Assembly: GCF_028682635.1 (NCBI RefSeq) | Contig: NZ_JANHLK010000014.1 | Coordinates: forward strand, 1-64,000 | Length of the DNA stretch: 64,000 nt | Direction of reading: 5' to 3' | Origin: Pseudomonas putida | GTDB taxonomy: Bacteria; Pseudomonadota; Gammaproteobacteria; Pseudomonadales; Pseudomonadaceae | Translations under genes and position numbers: made by a program | Part shown: in pieces, positions 25,443-33,363 of the stretch | Position numbering within the stretch: position 1 is the stretch's first letter | How the letters are laid out: every line of letters begins with the position of its first letter | Notes under the pieces: generated by a model | Seen by the model: the letters and a program-made list of their open reading frames with translations, nothing else | Database searches by the model: none | What the model was told of the DNA's origin: nothing

Positions 25443-26336
25443 ATGGACAACTCGATACGTCGCGGCTCGTTCGAAATGACCGCCGCCATGCTGATCTCCG
25501 GGACCATTGGCTGGTTCGTGCTGGTGTCCGGGCAACCGGTGCTGGATGTGGTGTTCTGGCGCTGCCTGTTCGGCGCCGGCACCTTGCTGTTGATTTGCGC
25601 GGCCTTCGATTTTTTGCGGGCAGACATCCTGACCCGCACCACCTTCCTGCTGGCGGTGCTCAGCGGCGTGGCGATTGTCGGCAACTGGGTGCTGCTGTTC
25701 GCCTCCTATTCCCGGGCCTCGATAGCCATCGGGACGGCGGTCTACAACGTCCAGCCGTTCATGCTGGTGGGGCTGGCGGCGCTGTTTCTCAACGAAAAAA
25801 TCACCCTGCAGAAACTGGCCTGGCTGGCGGTTTCCTTTCTCGGGATGCTGGCGATCGTCAGTGCCCATGGCGGTCAGGGCGAAAGCGGCAGCCAGTACCT
25901 GATCGGCATTGTCCTGGCGCTGGGGGCAGCGTTCCTTTACGCGATCGCGGCGTTGATCATCAAGCGCCTGACCGGGACGCCACCGCATCTGATTGCGCTG
26001 ATCCAGGTCAGCACCGGCGTGCTGCTGCTCGCGCCATTCGCGCATTTTTCGGCGCTGCCGCAAGCGCCGGGCGAGTGGGGCAGCCTGGTGACGCTGGGCA
26101 TCGTGCACACCGGCGTGATGTATGTGTTGTTGTATGGCGCGATCCAGAAACTGCCGACGGCGCTGACCGGCGCGCTGTCGTTCATCTACCCGATTGCGGC
26201 GATCTTCGTCGACTGGTTTGCCTTTGGCCATCGCCTGGAACCGCTGCAATGGATTGGGGTTGCCGCGATTTTGCTGGCCGCTGCCGGCATGCAGCAGGGC
26301 TGGAGTTTTAAATTCCGGCGCACAGTGACCCCATGA
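25443..26336 (+). CDS. EamA-family (DMT superfamily) transporter
   Basis: A 297-residue protein with ten hydrophobic helices in two EamA repeats, the drug/metabolite transporter fold. AGGAG is seven bases before ATG 25443; the adjacent ATG at 25440 is only four bases away and less likely. Substrate not readable; small-metabolite efflux is usual. It is likely controlled by the divergent Lrp-type gene. It converges on the FUSC gene with a five-base gap. Confidence 0.88.
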   Translation: MDNSIRRGSFEMTAAMLISGTIGWFVLVSGQPVLDVVFWRCLFGAGTLLLICAAFDFLRADILTRTTFLLAVLSGVAIVGNWVLLFASYSRASIAIGTAVYNVQPFMLVGLAALFLNEKITLQKLAWLAVSFLGMLAIVSAHGGQGESGSQYLIGIVLALGAAFLYAIAALIIKRLTGTPPHLIALIQVSTGVLLLAPFAHFSALPQAPGEWGSLVTLGIVHTGVMYVLLYGAIQKLPTALTGALSFIYPIAAIFVDWFAFGHRLEPLQWIGVAAILLAAAGMQQGWSFKFRRTVTP

Positions 26337-26341
26337 AGCCG

Positions 26342-27397
26342 TCAGATGTTCCAGTTCGGCGCGGTCCTGGCCAGGCGCTGGCGCATATCGCCGATGTTGG
26401 CGGCCAGTTGCTCAGTCAATAAACGGTAACCGTCCAGGGCGTTGTACACCGGTGCTTCGAGACTGACGACCGGTAACGCCATGGGGCGGTTCAGCCGCTC
26501 GGTGACGCCGGACTTCAGCGCCCGAGCCATGCCGATCAATTGCACGCGAATCAGCCGATGCTCCGCTTTCAATGCCGTTTGCAGGTCACTGGCGTCCGGC
26601 CGGGTGTTGCCCAGTATCTCCAGGGTGCTGACACACAGACGCAGTTGGCGCTGGATGGCATCGAGTTCGGTCATGGAAATCTTCACCTCCTTGGACACCG
26701 ATGGCATCAGTGAGCGCAGCTGCACCATCACGGTGTTGAGGCGGCCCATCAGCTTGAGGTGTTCGTCGGCCGTCACCGATTGGCCGCTGATGATGCGCCC
26801 GTAGAGTGTCGCGCAATCTCGCAAGGCGTCAGCCAGGTTGTAACGCCAGGAATAGACCGCATAGAGCGGCAGGGCGAAGGAAAACGCCAGCGCCAGGGCA
26901 ATGCCGATCAGGATGTCGACCCCGCGCCACAGCCCGTCGGAGACTGGATTGTCACCATGGCCGGCGACGATGAAGACGGTAATGCCGGCCAGCAGCGCGG
27001 TGTAGCCGCCTTTGCCGATGGCGTGGTACGAGAAAAATCCGCACACCACCGCCATGGCGAAATAGGTCAGCCACGGCATGCCGAGCCAGGACTGTTGCAC
27101 CACCAGCACCAGGCCGACAGCCGCCCCGACCAGGGTGCCGATGGCGCGCTCGGCGGCTTTTTTGCCGATGTTGCCATGGTGCTGCAAGCCGCCGATCACC
27201 ACCAGCATCGTCACAGAGGCCCACTCGCCGTGGGGCAGGTGGATGCCGGTGGTCAGCAGGATCGACGCCAGTAACCCGAGCGACACCCGTACCGCATGGA
27301 TCATCCGCGCATGGCGATAGCGCCGGTACGGGTCCAGCAACGGACGCAGTAACCGACGGAGCAGCGGTGGCAGGCGAAGGGCCGTGGATGCGCTCAG
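26342..27397 (-). CDS. FUSC-family inner-membrane protein
   Basis: A 351-residue protein with about six membrane helices in residues 45-180 and a cytoplasmic helical C-terminal half, as in the fusaric-acid-resistance/aromatic acid efflux (FUSC, YccS) family. The start is a problem: no ATG fits the family N-terminus. CTG at 27397 has GAGGAGAG five bases upstream, overlapping the stop of the dehydrogenase gene; the first TTG is at 27340 and has no ribosome-binding site. I chose 27397. It is translationally coupled to the dehydrogenase. Confidence 0.75.
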   Translation of the reverse strand: MSASTALRLPPLLRRLLRPLLDPYRRYRHARMIHAVRVSLGLLASILLTTGIHLPHGEWASVTMLVVIGGLQHHGNIGKKAAERAIGTLVGAAVGLVLVVQQSWLGMPWLTYFAMAVVCGFFSYHAIGKGGYTALLAGITVFIVAGHGDNPVSDGLWRGVDILIGIALALAFSFALPLYAVYSWRYNLADALRDCATLYGRIISGQSVTADEHLKLMGRLNTVMVQLRSLMPSVSKEVKISMTELDAIQRQLRLCVSTLEILGNTRPDASDLQTALKAEHRLIRVQLIGMARALKSGVTERLNRPMALPVVSLEAPVYNALDGYRLLTEQLAANIGDMRQRLARTAPNWNI

Positions 27398-27408
27398 GTT
27401 GGCTCTCC

Positions 27409-29034
27409 TCAGAAGATGTAATCAGTGGTCAGGAAGCTGGAACTGCGGCCGCTGATGATCTCGCTGATGAGATCCTTGTTGGTCTCCTGGAACTTGGTCG
27501 CCACCAGCGTGCGGATCGAAAACACCCTTAGGGCGTCATGGACCGACAAGGTGCCCTCGGCGGAATTTTTCCGGCCGTTGAACGGGTAGGTGTCCGGGCC
27601 GCGCTGACATTGGGCGTTGAGGTTGATGCGCCCGACCTGGTTGGCGAAGGTATCGACCAGTCGGCCGACCGCCACCGGGTTGGTGCCGAAGATGCTCAGT
27701 TGCTGGCCGAAGTCCGATTCGAGGACGTAATCGATCACCGTGTCCAGATGGCGATAGGGCACGATCGGCACCACCGGGCCAAATTGCTCTTCCTGGTAGA
27801 CCCGCATCTGCGGCGTCACCGGGTACAGCACGGCAGGGTAGAAGAACGACGCGCGGGTCTCGCCGCCATGGGGGTTCACCACTTTGGCGCCCTTGCTTTC
27901 GGCGTCGGCCACCAATGAGTGCAGGTAATCGACCTTGGATGACTCCGGCAGCGGCGTCAGGGCCACGCCGCTGTCCCAGGGCATGCCGGGCTTGAGCGTG
28001 GCGAGTTTGGCGTTGAATTTCTCGATGAAGGCATCGACTACGTCTTCATGGACAAACAGAATCTTCAACGCGGTGCAACGCTGGCCGTTGAAGGACAGGG
28101 CGCCGGTGACGGCTTCGTTGACCGCGTTGTCCAGGTCCACCTCCGGCAGGACGATACCGGGGTTCTTCGCATCGAGCCCCAGCGCCGCACGCAGGCGATG
28201 GGGCCGTGGATGCAGTTTCTTCAGGTCGCTGGCGGCCTTGTTGGTGCCGATGAAGGCAAAGATGTCGATGTTGCCGCTGGCCATCAGCGCACTGACCGTC
28301 TCGCGCCCGCTGCCGTAGATCACGTTGATCACCCCGGCCGGGAAGCTGTCGCGGAAGGCCTCGAGCAATGGGCGAATCAACAGCACGCCAAGCTTGGCCG
28401 GCTTGAACACCACGGTGTTGCCCATGATCAGCGCCGGGATCAGCGTGGTGAAGGTTTCGTTCAGCGGATAGTTGTAGGGCCCCATGCACAGCGCCACGCC
28501 CAGCGGTACGCGGCGGATCTGGCCGAGGGTGTCCTGTTCCAGCTCGAAGCGGCTGGAGCGACGGTCGAGTTCCTTGAGGGCGTTGATGGTGTCGACGATG
28601 TAGTCGCAGGTGCGGTCGAATTCCTTCTCCGAGTCCTTGAGGTTCTTGCCGATTTCCCACATCAGCAACTTGACCACCGCGTCGCGCTGTTCGCGCATGT
28701 GGCCGAGGAAGGTTTCGACGTGCTGGATGCGCTCGGCCACGCGCATGGTCGGCCACAAACCCTGGCCGCGATCATAGGCGCGCACCGCGGCATCGAGGGC
28801 GGTCAGGGCGGTGGCGGCATCCAGCAGCGGCGTGCTGCCGAGGATGACTTGTTCATCGCCGCCGGGGCCTGCGAGGTACACCGGGCTGCGAACCTGGGCG
28901 AGGGGACCTGGCCAGGTCTTGAGGACGCCGTCGACCAGGTACTCACGTTGTTCGGTCGGGCCGTCGAGACGGTATTTTTCCGGGATGCTGGCGGCATCGG
29001 GAAACAGGTTGCCAAGGATCTGTGCTGTGGTCAT
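27409..29034 (-). CDS. NADP-dependent glyceraldehyde-3-phosphate dehydrogenase-like aldehyde dehydrogenase
   Basis: A 541-residue aldehyde dehydrogenase. The catalytic Cys lies in FNGQRCTAL, with MGPYNYPLNET and VVFKPAK as cofactor-site landmarks. The pattern matches bacterial proteins annotated as NADP-dependent (non-phosphorylating) GAPDH, which oxidise glyceraldehyde-3-phosphate directly to 3-phosphoglycerate with NADPH formation. The general-base glutamate motif ELGGK of typical aldehyde dehydrogenases reads ALGLDAKNPG here, so the base is either elsewhere or absent. The gene is first in a two-gene unit with FUSC. Substrate specificity is by family memory only. Confidence 0.8.
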   Translation of the reverse strand: MTTAQILGNLFPDAASIPEKYRLDGPTEQREYLVDGVLKTWPGPLAQVRSPVYLAGPGGDEQVILGSTPLLDAATALTALDAAVRAYDRGQGLWPTMRVAERIQHVETFLGHMREQRDAVVKLLMWEIGKNLKDSEKEFDRTCDYIVDTINALKELDRRSSRFELEQDTLGQIRRVPLGVALCMGPYNYPLNETFTTLIPALIMGNTVVFKPAKLGVLLIRPLLEAFRDSFPAGVINVIYGSGRETVSALMASGNIDIFAFIGTNKAASDLKKLHPRPHRLRAALGLDAKNPGIVLPEVDLDNAVNEAVTGALSFNGQRCTALKILFVHEDVVDAFIEKFNAKLATLKPGMPWDSGVALTPLPESSKVDYLHSLVADAESKGAKVVNPHGGETRASFFYPAVLYPVTPQMRVYQEEQFGPVVPIVPYRHLDTVIDYVLESDFGQQLSIFGTNPVAVGRLVDTFANQVGRINLNAQCQRGPDTYPFNGRKNSAEGTLSVHDALRVFSIRTLVATKFQETNKDLISEIISGRSSSFLTTDYIF

Positions 29035-29293
29035 GTCGCTACCCCGTGTGTAGTGTCAGCCGTGCGCTTATGGTTAGCCGTTGAAGAATCCGGTTCAAGG
29101 GTTATACGCCTTGTTGATGCGGTTTTTTAGCTGCAATCGAGCGCTGATGGGCAGAATAGAGGGGTGAAGCTGTGGTTGTTGTGCTTCAAGCGTAGACCGC
29201 AAACGGCGTTGGGTGAAACGCGATCTTTTGACCTGGGAGCACACAATGGCGGGTGTCGAGGTTAAACTTCGCGCTCTTTCATAAGGAGTTCAC

Positions 29294-30181
29294 ATGAGTC
29301 ACTACCAGCCGGGCATCCTCGCCACCCCTGTTCCGCCTCTCGCTCGTCATATGTTTTTCGCCCTGGAATCGGTGGCTGCACTGCCGGCTGCGCTGGACAA
29401 GCTGATGCAACTGGTGGACGGCAAATCGGCGGTGGTCGGTTTCGGTGAGTCCCTGGTCAAGGCCCTCGACGGGCATATCGAAGGCTTGCGGCCGTTTCCG
29501 GCGCTGGCCGGTGTCGGTGTCGATAACCCGTCGACGCAACAGGCGCTGTGGTGCTGGTTGCACGGTACCGACCGTGGCGAACTGCTCAACCGCAGCCACG
29601 CCTTCGAGGCGGCCTTGGCGCCGGCCCTGCGCCTGGTGCAAGTCACCGAGGGTTTCCGCCACCGTGACGGCCATGACCTGACCGGCTACGAAGACGGCAC
29701 CGAAAACCCCCGTGACGAAGCCGCCGCGACCGCCGCGCTGGTGGGGGCGGGCGTCGAGGGCACGGTGGGCGGCAGTTTTGCCGCGCTCCAGCAGTGGCAG
29801 CATGACCTCAAGGGTTTTCGCGCGATGCCGTCCCATGAGACGGATGACATCATGGGCCGTCGCCTGGGCGATAACGAAGAACTCGACGACGCACCGATCT
29901 CTGCCCACGTCAAACGCACCGCCCAGGAGAGTTTTGCCCCTGAAGCGTTCGTGGTTCGCCGCTCGATGCCGTGGATCGAAGGCGACCGCGCCGGGCTGAT
30001 GTTCCTGGCCTTCGGTTTTTCCCTTGATGCCTTCGAGGTTCAGCTGCGGCGTATGAGTGGGCTGGAGGACGGGATTACCGATGGCTTGTATCGCATCAGC
30101 CGGCCGATCACTGGCGGCTATTATTGGTGCCCGCCGTTGAAGGATGGCCATCTCGACCTGCGTGCGCTGCGCATCGGCTGA
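29294..30181 (+). CDS. Dyp-type haem peroxidase
   Basis: A 295-residue dye-decolourising peroxidase. The family motif GXXDG appears as GYEDGTENP (about 133-141) with the catalytic Asp; the likely proximal haem ligand is the His in AHVKRTA (near 206), with a conserved Arg in VVRRSMPW. There is no Tat or Sec signal, so it is cytoplasmic, like the YfeX group. AAGGAG precedes the start. It is monocistronic, with a REP pair downstream. The 260 bases upstream hold no gene. Confidence 0.93.
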   Translation: MSHYQPGILATPVPPLARHMFFALESVAALPAALDKLMQLVDGKSAVVGFGESLVKALDGHIEGLRPFPALAGVGVDNPSTQQALWCWLHGTDRGELLNRSHAFEAALAPALRLVQVTEGFRHRDGHDLTGYEDGTENPRDEAAATAALVGAGVEGTVGGSFAALQQWQHDLKGFRAMPSHETDDIMGRRLGDNEELDDAPISAHVKRTAQESFAPEAFVVRRSMPWIEGDRAGLMFLAFGFSLDAFEVQLRRMSGLEDGITDGLYRISRPITGGYYWCPPLKDGHLDLRALRIG

Positions 30182-30189
30182 GACATTAT

Positions 30190-30270
30190 CTGTAGGAGCC
30201 GGCTTGCCGGCGGATAGGGCGAGGCGGTGAGTCAGGCATACCGCTTTCGCTGGCAAGCCAGCTCCTACAG
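30190..30270. repeat. Inverted REP pair
   Basis: CTGTAGGAGCCGGCTTGCCGGCG at the left and its inverse GCTGGCAAGCCAGCTCCTACAG at the right with a 35-base spacer. It follows the Dyp peroxidase stop and could end its transcript. Confidence 0.88.
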
Positions 30271-30331
30271 TGAATCTAACCTTATGCTCAAACGGTATTT
30301 CTCATCCCCGTACTTAGAACCATAAGATCAC

Positions 30332-30349
30332 GTCATAACTCGTTATGAC
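30332..30349. promoter_or_regulatory. Inverted repeat, probable GntR/HutC operator
   Basis: GTCATAAC-TC-GTTATGAC is a perfect 8+8 inverted repeat with a two-base spacer ending 11 bases before the regulator's start codon. Position and symmetry fit autoregulation by the HutC-type regulator it precedes. Confidence 0.65.
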
Positions 30350-30360
30350 AAGTGATCCTC

Positions 30361-31128
30361 ATGACCGATAACGTTCTAGCCCTCAGCCCTCTTTCACACA
30401 GCAGTGTCCCGCTGCACACCCAGCTGCGCGACATCCTCCGTGCGCGCATCCTCGACGGTGAATACCCGCAGGACAGCCAGATGCCTTCCGAAAGCGAGCT
30501 CGGCACACTGTTCAAGGTCAGCCGCATCACGGTGCGCCAGGCCCTCGGCGATCTGCAGAAGGAAGGGCTGATCTTCAAGATCCACGGCAAGGGCACCTTC
30601 GTCGCCAAGCCGAAAACTTTCCAGAACGTCAGCACCCTGCAAGGCCTCGCCGAGTCCATGACCGGTCGCGGTTATGAGGTGATCAACCGCCTGCGCAGCT
30701 TCAAATTCATCGCCGCCGACAAGCTGGTCGCCGAACGCTTGCAGGTTGCCGAAGGCGAGACCGTGGCGCAGATCAAGCGGGTACGGCTGATCAACCGCGA
30801 GCCGATTTCGCTGGAAATCACCTACCTGCCCAAAGCCCTTGGCGAACGCCTGGAGAAGGCTGACCTGGTCACCCGCGACATCTTCCTGATCCTGGAAAAC
30901 GACTGCGGCCTGGCCCTGGGTCACGCTGACCTCGCCATCGACGCGGTGCTGGCCGACAGCGACCTGACCCAGGCGCTGAACGTCGAGGCCGGCTCGCCGA
31001 TCATGCGCATCGAGCGCCTGACCCACGACGCCCAAGGCCGCCCAGTGGACTTCGAACACCTTTACTACCGTGGCGATGCCTTCCAGTACCGCCTGCGGAT
31101 CGACCGGCAAAAAGGGGATCAGGCATGA
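30361..31128 (+). CDS. GntR-family regulator, HutC subfamily
   Basis: A 255-residue regulator: winged helix-turn-helix at about 15-85 (SESELGTLFKVSRITVRQAL, then KGTFVAKP) and a UTRA ligand-binding domain (about 95-250) as in HutC, FarR and PhnF. It opens the flavoprotein/ABC operon, its stop overlapping the next start (ATGA), and has an inverted repeat directly before it. HutC-type proteins are usually repressors released by the pathway substrate or an intermediate, so the ligand is likely the compound this cluster handles (inference). Start 30361 is chosen; an in-frame GTG at 30352 overlaps less well. Confidence 0.9.
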   Translation: MTDNVLALSPLSHSSVPLHTQLRDILRARILDGEYPQDSQMPSESELGTLFKVSRITVRQALGDLQKEGLIFKIHGKGTFVAKPKTFQNVSTLQGLAESMTGRGYEVINRLRSFKFIAADKLVAERLQVAEGETVAQIKRVRLINREPISLEITYLPKALGERLEKADLVTRDIFLILENDCGLALGHADLAIDAVLADSDLTQALNVEAGSPIMRIERLTHDAQGRPVDFEHLYYRGDAFQYRLRIDRQKGDQA

Positions 31129-32855
31129 CCCGAACGACACTGGAACAGGAATACGACATCGTCGTGATCGGCGGCGGCACCGCGGGGCCCATGGCGGCGA
31201 TCAAGGCCAAGGAGCGCAACCGCGATCTGCGGGTGTTGTTGATCGACAAGGCCAACGTCAAGCGCAGCGGCGCGATCAGCATGGGCATGGACGGCCTGAA
31301 CAACGCGATCATTCCCGGCCACTCGACACCGGAGCAGTACACCAAGGAAATCACCATCGCCAACGACGGCATCGTCAATCAGGCCGCGGTGTATGCCTAC
31401 GCCACCCACAGTTTCGAGACCATCGAGCAACTGGACCGCTGGGGCGTGAAGTTCGAGAAGGACGAGACCGGCGACTACGCGGTGAAGAAGGTCCACCACA
31501 TGGGCGCCTACGTGCTGCCGATGCCGGAAGGGCATGACATCAAGAAAGTGCTCTACCGGCAGTTGAAGCGGGCACGGGTGAGCATCACCAACCGCCTGGT
31601 CTGCACCCGCTTGCTGACTGACAGCGAGGGGGCGGTCAACGGCGTGATGGGGTTCGATTGCCGCACCGCCGACTTCCATGTGATCAAGGCCAAGGCGGTG
31701 ATCCTCGCCTGCGGTGCCGCCGGGCGCCTGGGCCTGCCGGCCTCGGGGTACCTGATGGGCACCTACGAAAACCCGACCAATGCCGGCGACGGTTACGCCA
31801 TGGCCTATCACGCCGGGGCGGAACTGGCGAACCTGGAATGCTACCAGATCAACCCGCTGATCAAGGACTACAACGGCCCGGCCTGCGCCTATGTTACGGG
31901 TCCTCTGGGCGGCTACACCGCCAACAACAAGGGCGAGCGCTTCATCGAGTGCGACTACTGGAGCGGGCAGATGATGTGGGAGTTCCACCAGGAACTGGAA
32001 AGCGGCAACGGCCCTGTGTTCCTCAAGCTCGATCACCTGGCCGAGGAAACCATCCAGAACATCGAAGAGATCCTGCACAGCAACGAGCGGCCGAGCCGCG
32101 GTCAGTTCCACGCCAATCGCGGCACCGATTACCGCACGCAGATGGTCGAGATGCACATCTCCGAGATCGGCTTTTGCAGCGGGCATTCGGCGTCGGGGGT
32201 GTGGGTCAACGAGAAGGCCGAGACGTCGGTCAAAGGCCTGTATTCGGCGGGTGACATGGCCGCGGTGCCGCACAACTACATGCTCGGTGCGTTCACCTAT
32301 GGCTGGTTTGCCGGCAACAATGCGGCGGACTTCGTCGCCGGCCGCGAGTTTTCAGCGCTGGATGCCGAGCAGATCGAAATCGAGAAACAGCGGGTCTATG
32401 CGCCCCTTGATCGCGAACACGGCCTGCCACCGGCCCAGGTCGAGTACAAGCTGCGCCGCTTCGTCAACGACTACCTGCAGCCGCCGAAAGTGACGAAAAA
32501 GATGCAGATCGGCCTGCAACGCTTCAGCGACATCCAGCGCGACCTCGATCAGATCAAGGCCCATAACGCCCATGAGCTGATGCGTGCCATGGAAGTCAGC
32601 ATGATCCGCGACTGCGCCGAAATGGCCGCCCGCGCTTCGCTGTTCCGCGCCGAAAGTCGCTGGGGGCTTTACCACTACCGGGTCGATCATCCGCAACGCA
32701 ACGACAGCGACTGGTTCTGTCACTGCCATCTGAAGAAGGGTGAAAACGGCTTGATGACCAGCTTCAAGAAATCCGTCGAGCCTTACATCATCCCGCTGGA
32801 CGCCGATGAAATGCAGGCCTACGACCGGTTGCGGGTCGGTGCCGATGCGGCTTGA
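31125..32855 (+). CDS. AprA-like FAD flavoprotein (fumarate reductase/APS reductase fold)
   Basis: A 576-residue flavoprotein. The FAD-binding GGGTAG loop is at residues 16-21, followed by a fumarate-reductase/succinate-dehydrogenase/APS-reductase alpha-type core (ALLDK-like strand as LLIDKANVKRSGA, ACGAAG, YSAGDMAAVPHNYMLGAF) and a C-terminal Cys-containing tail (WFCHCHLKKG). It overlaps the GntR gene and is followed by a two-cluster ferredoxin, exactly the AprA-AprB pairing, but the rest of sulfate dissimilation is absent. The asfA-asfB reductase/ferredoxin pair of arylsulfonate desulfonation in Pseudomonas is, as I recall, another candidate relative. The reaction is therefore probably reduction or oxidation of a sulfur compound; not proven. 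Confidence 0.85.
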   Translation: MTRTTLEQEYDIVVIGGGTAGPMAAIKAKERNRDLRVLLIDKANVKRSGAISMGMDGLNNAIIPGHSTPEQYTKEITIANDGIVNQAAVYAYATHSFETIEQLDRWGVKFEKDETGDYAVKKVHHMGAYVLPMPEGHDIKKVLYRQLKRARVSITNRLVCTRLLTDSEGAVNGVMGFDCRTADFHVIKAKAVILACGAAGRLGLPASGYLMGTYENPTNAGDGYAMAYHAGAELANLECYQINPLIKDYNGPACAYVTGPLGGYTANNKGERFIECDYWSGQMMWEFHQELESGNGPVFLKLDHLAEETIQNIEEILHSNERPSRGQFHANRGTDYRTQMVEMHISEIGFCSGHSASGVWVNEKAETSVKGLYSAGDMAAVPHNYMLGAFTYGWFAGNNAADFVAGREFSALDAEQIEIEKQRVYAPLDREHGLPPAQVEYKLRRFVNDYLQPPKVTKKMQIGLQRFSDIQRDLDQIKAHNAHELMRAMEVSMIRDCAEMAARASLFRAESRWGLYHYRVDHPQRNDSDWFCHCHLKKGENGLMTSFKKSVEPYIIPLDADEMQAYDRLRVGADAA

Positions 32856-32881
32856 GCATGACACTAGAGAGAGACCGTGAA

Positions 32882-33127
32882 ATGGCCTACCAACCCCAGG
32901 AAATATTCTTTCGCTCCAATGCACCGGTCACCGTCGATGAGGACCTGTGCATCGCCCACAAAGGCTGCACCGTGTGCGTCGACGTCTGCCCTATGGACCT
33001 GCTGGCGATCAACCCGGCCACGCAAAAGGCCTACATGGCCTTTGATGAATGCTGGTACTGCATGCCCTGTGAAAAGGACTGCCCGACGGGGGCGGTGAAA
33101 GTGGACATCCCTTATTTGCTGCGTTGA
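32882..33127 (+). CDS. AprB-like ferredoxin with two [4Fe-4S] motifs
   Basis: An 81-residue protein with eight cysteines in two groups, CIAHKGCTVCVDVCP and CWYCMPCEKDCP, each able to bind a 4Fe-4S cluster; the spacing resembles the N-terminal part of AprB. No signal peptide. It should pass electrons to or from the preceding flavoprotein. The start at 32882 follows GAGAGAGA; ATG at 32858 in the same frame is an alternative adding eight residues and lying nearer the flavoprotein stop. Confidence 0.85.
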   Translation: MAYQPQEIFFRSNAPVTVDEDLCIAHKGCTVCVDVCPMDLLAINPATQKAYMAFDECWYCMPCEKDCPTGAVKVDIPYLLR

Positions 33128-33138
33128 AACACAATCAA

Positions 33139-33229
33139 TGTGGGAGCGGGCTTGCTCGCGAAGACGCCGGCATGGCTGGCATCTCCATTGACTGAAAGGA
33201 CGCTTTCGCGAGCAAGCCCGCTCCCACAG
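33139..33229. repeat. Inverted REP pair (GTGGGAGCGGG type)
   Basis: TGTGGGAGCGGGCTTGCTCGCGAAG and its inverse, about 40 bases apart, between ferredoxin and binding-protein genes inside the operon. It may stabilise the upstream message or lower downstream expression. Confidence 0.88.
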
Positions 33230-33363
33230 GGGATCGCGTACAGACAAATCAAAACGCCATCCGGCCACCCCCGGACGCTTGCTTCAAGACACCCCTCGTT
33301 TCCCACCACGCCCTGATCGTGGCGGAGACGAACATCCTATAAATGATTCGAGGGGAAACACTC

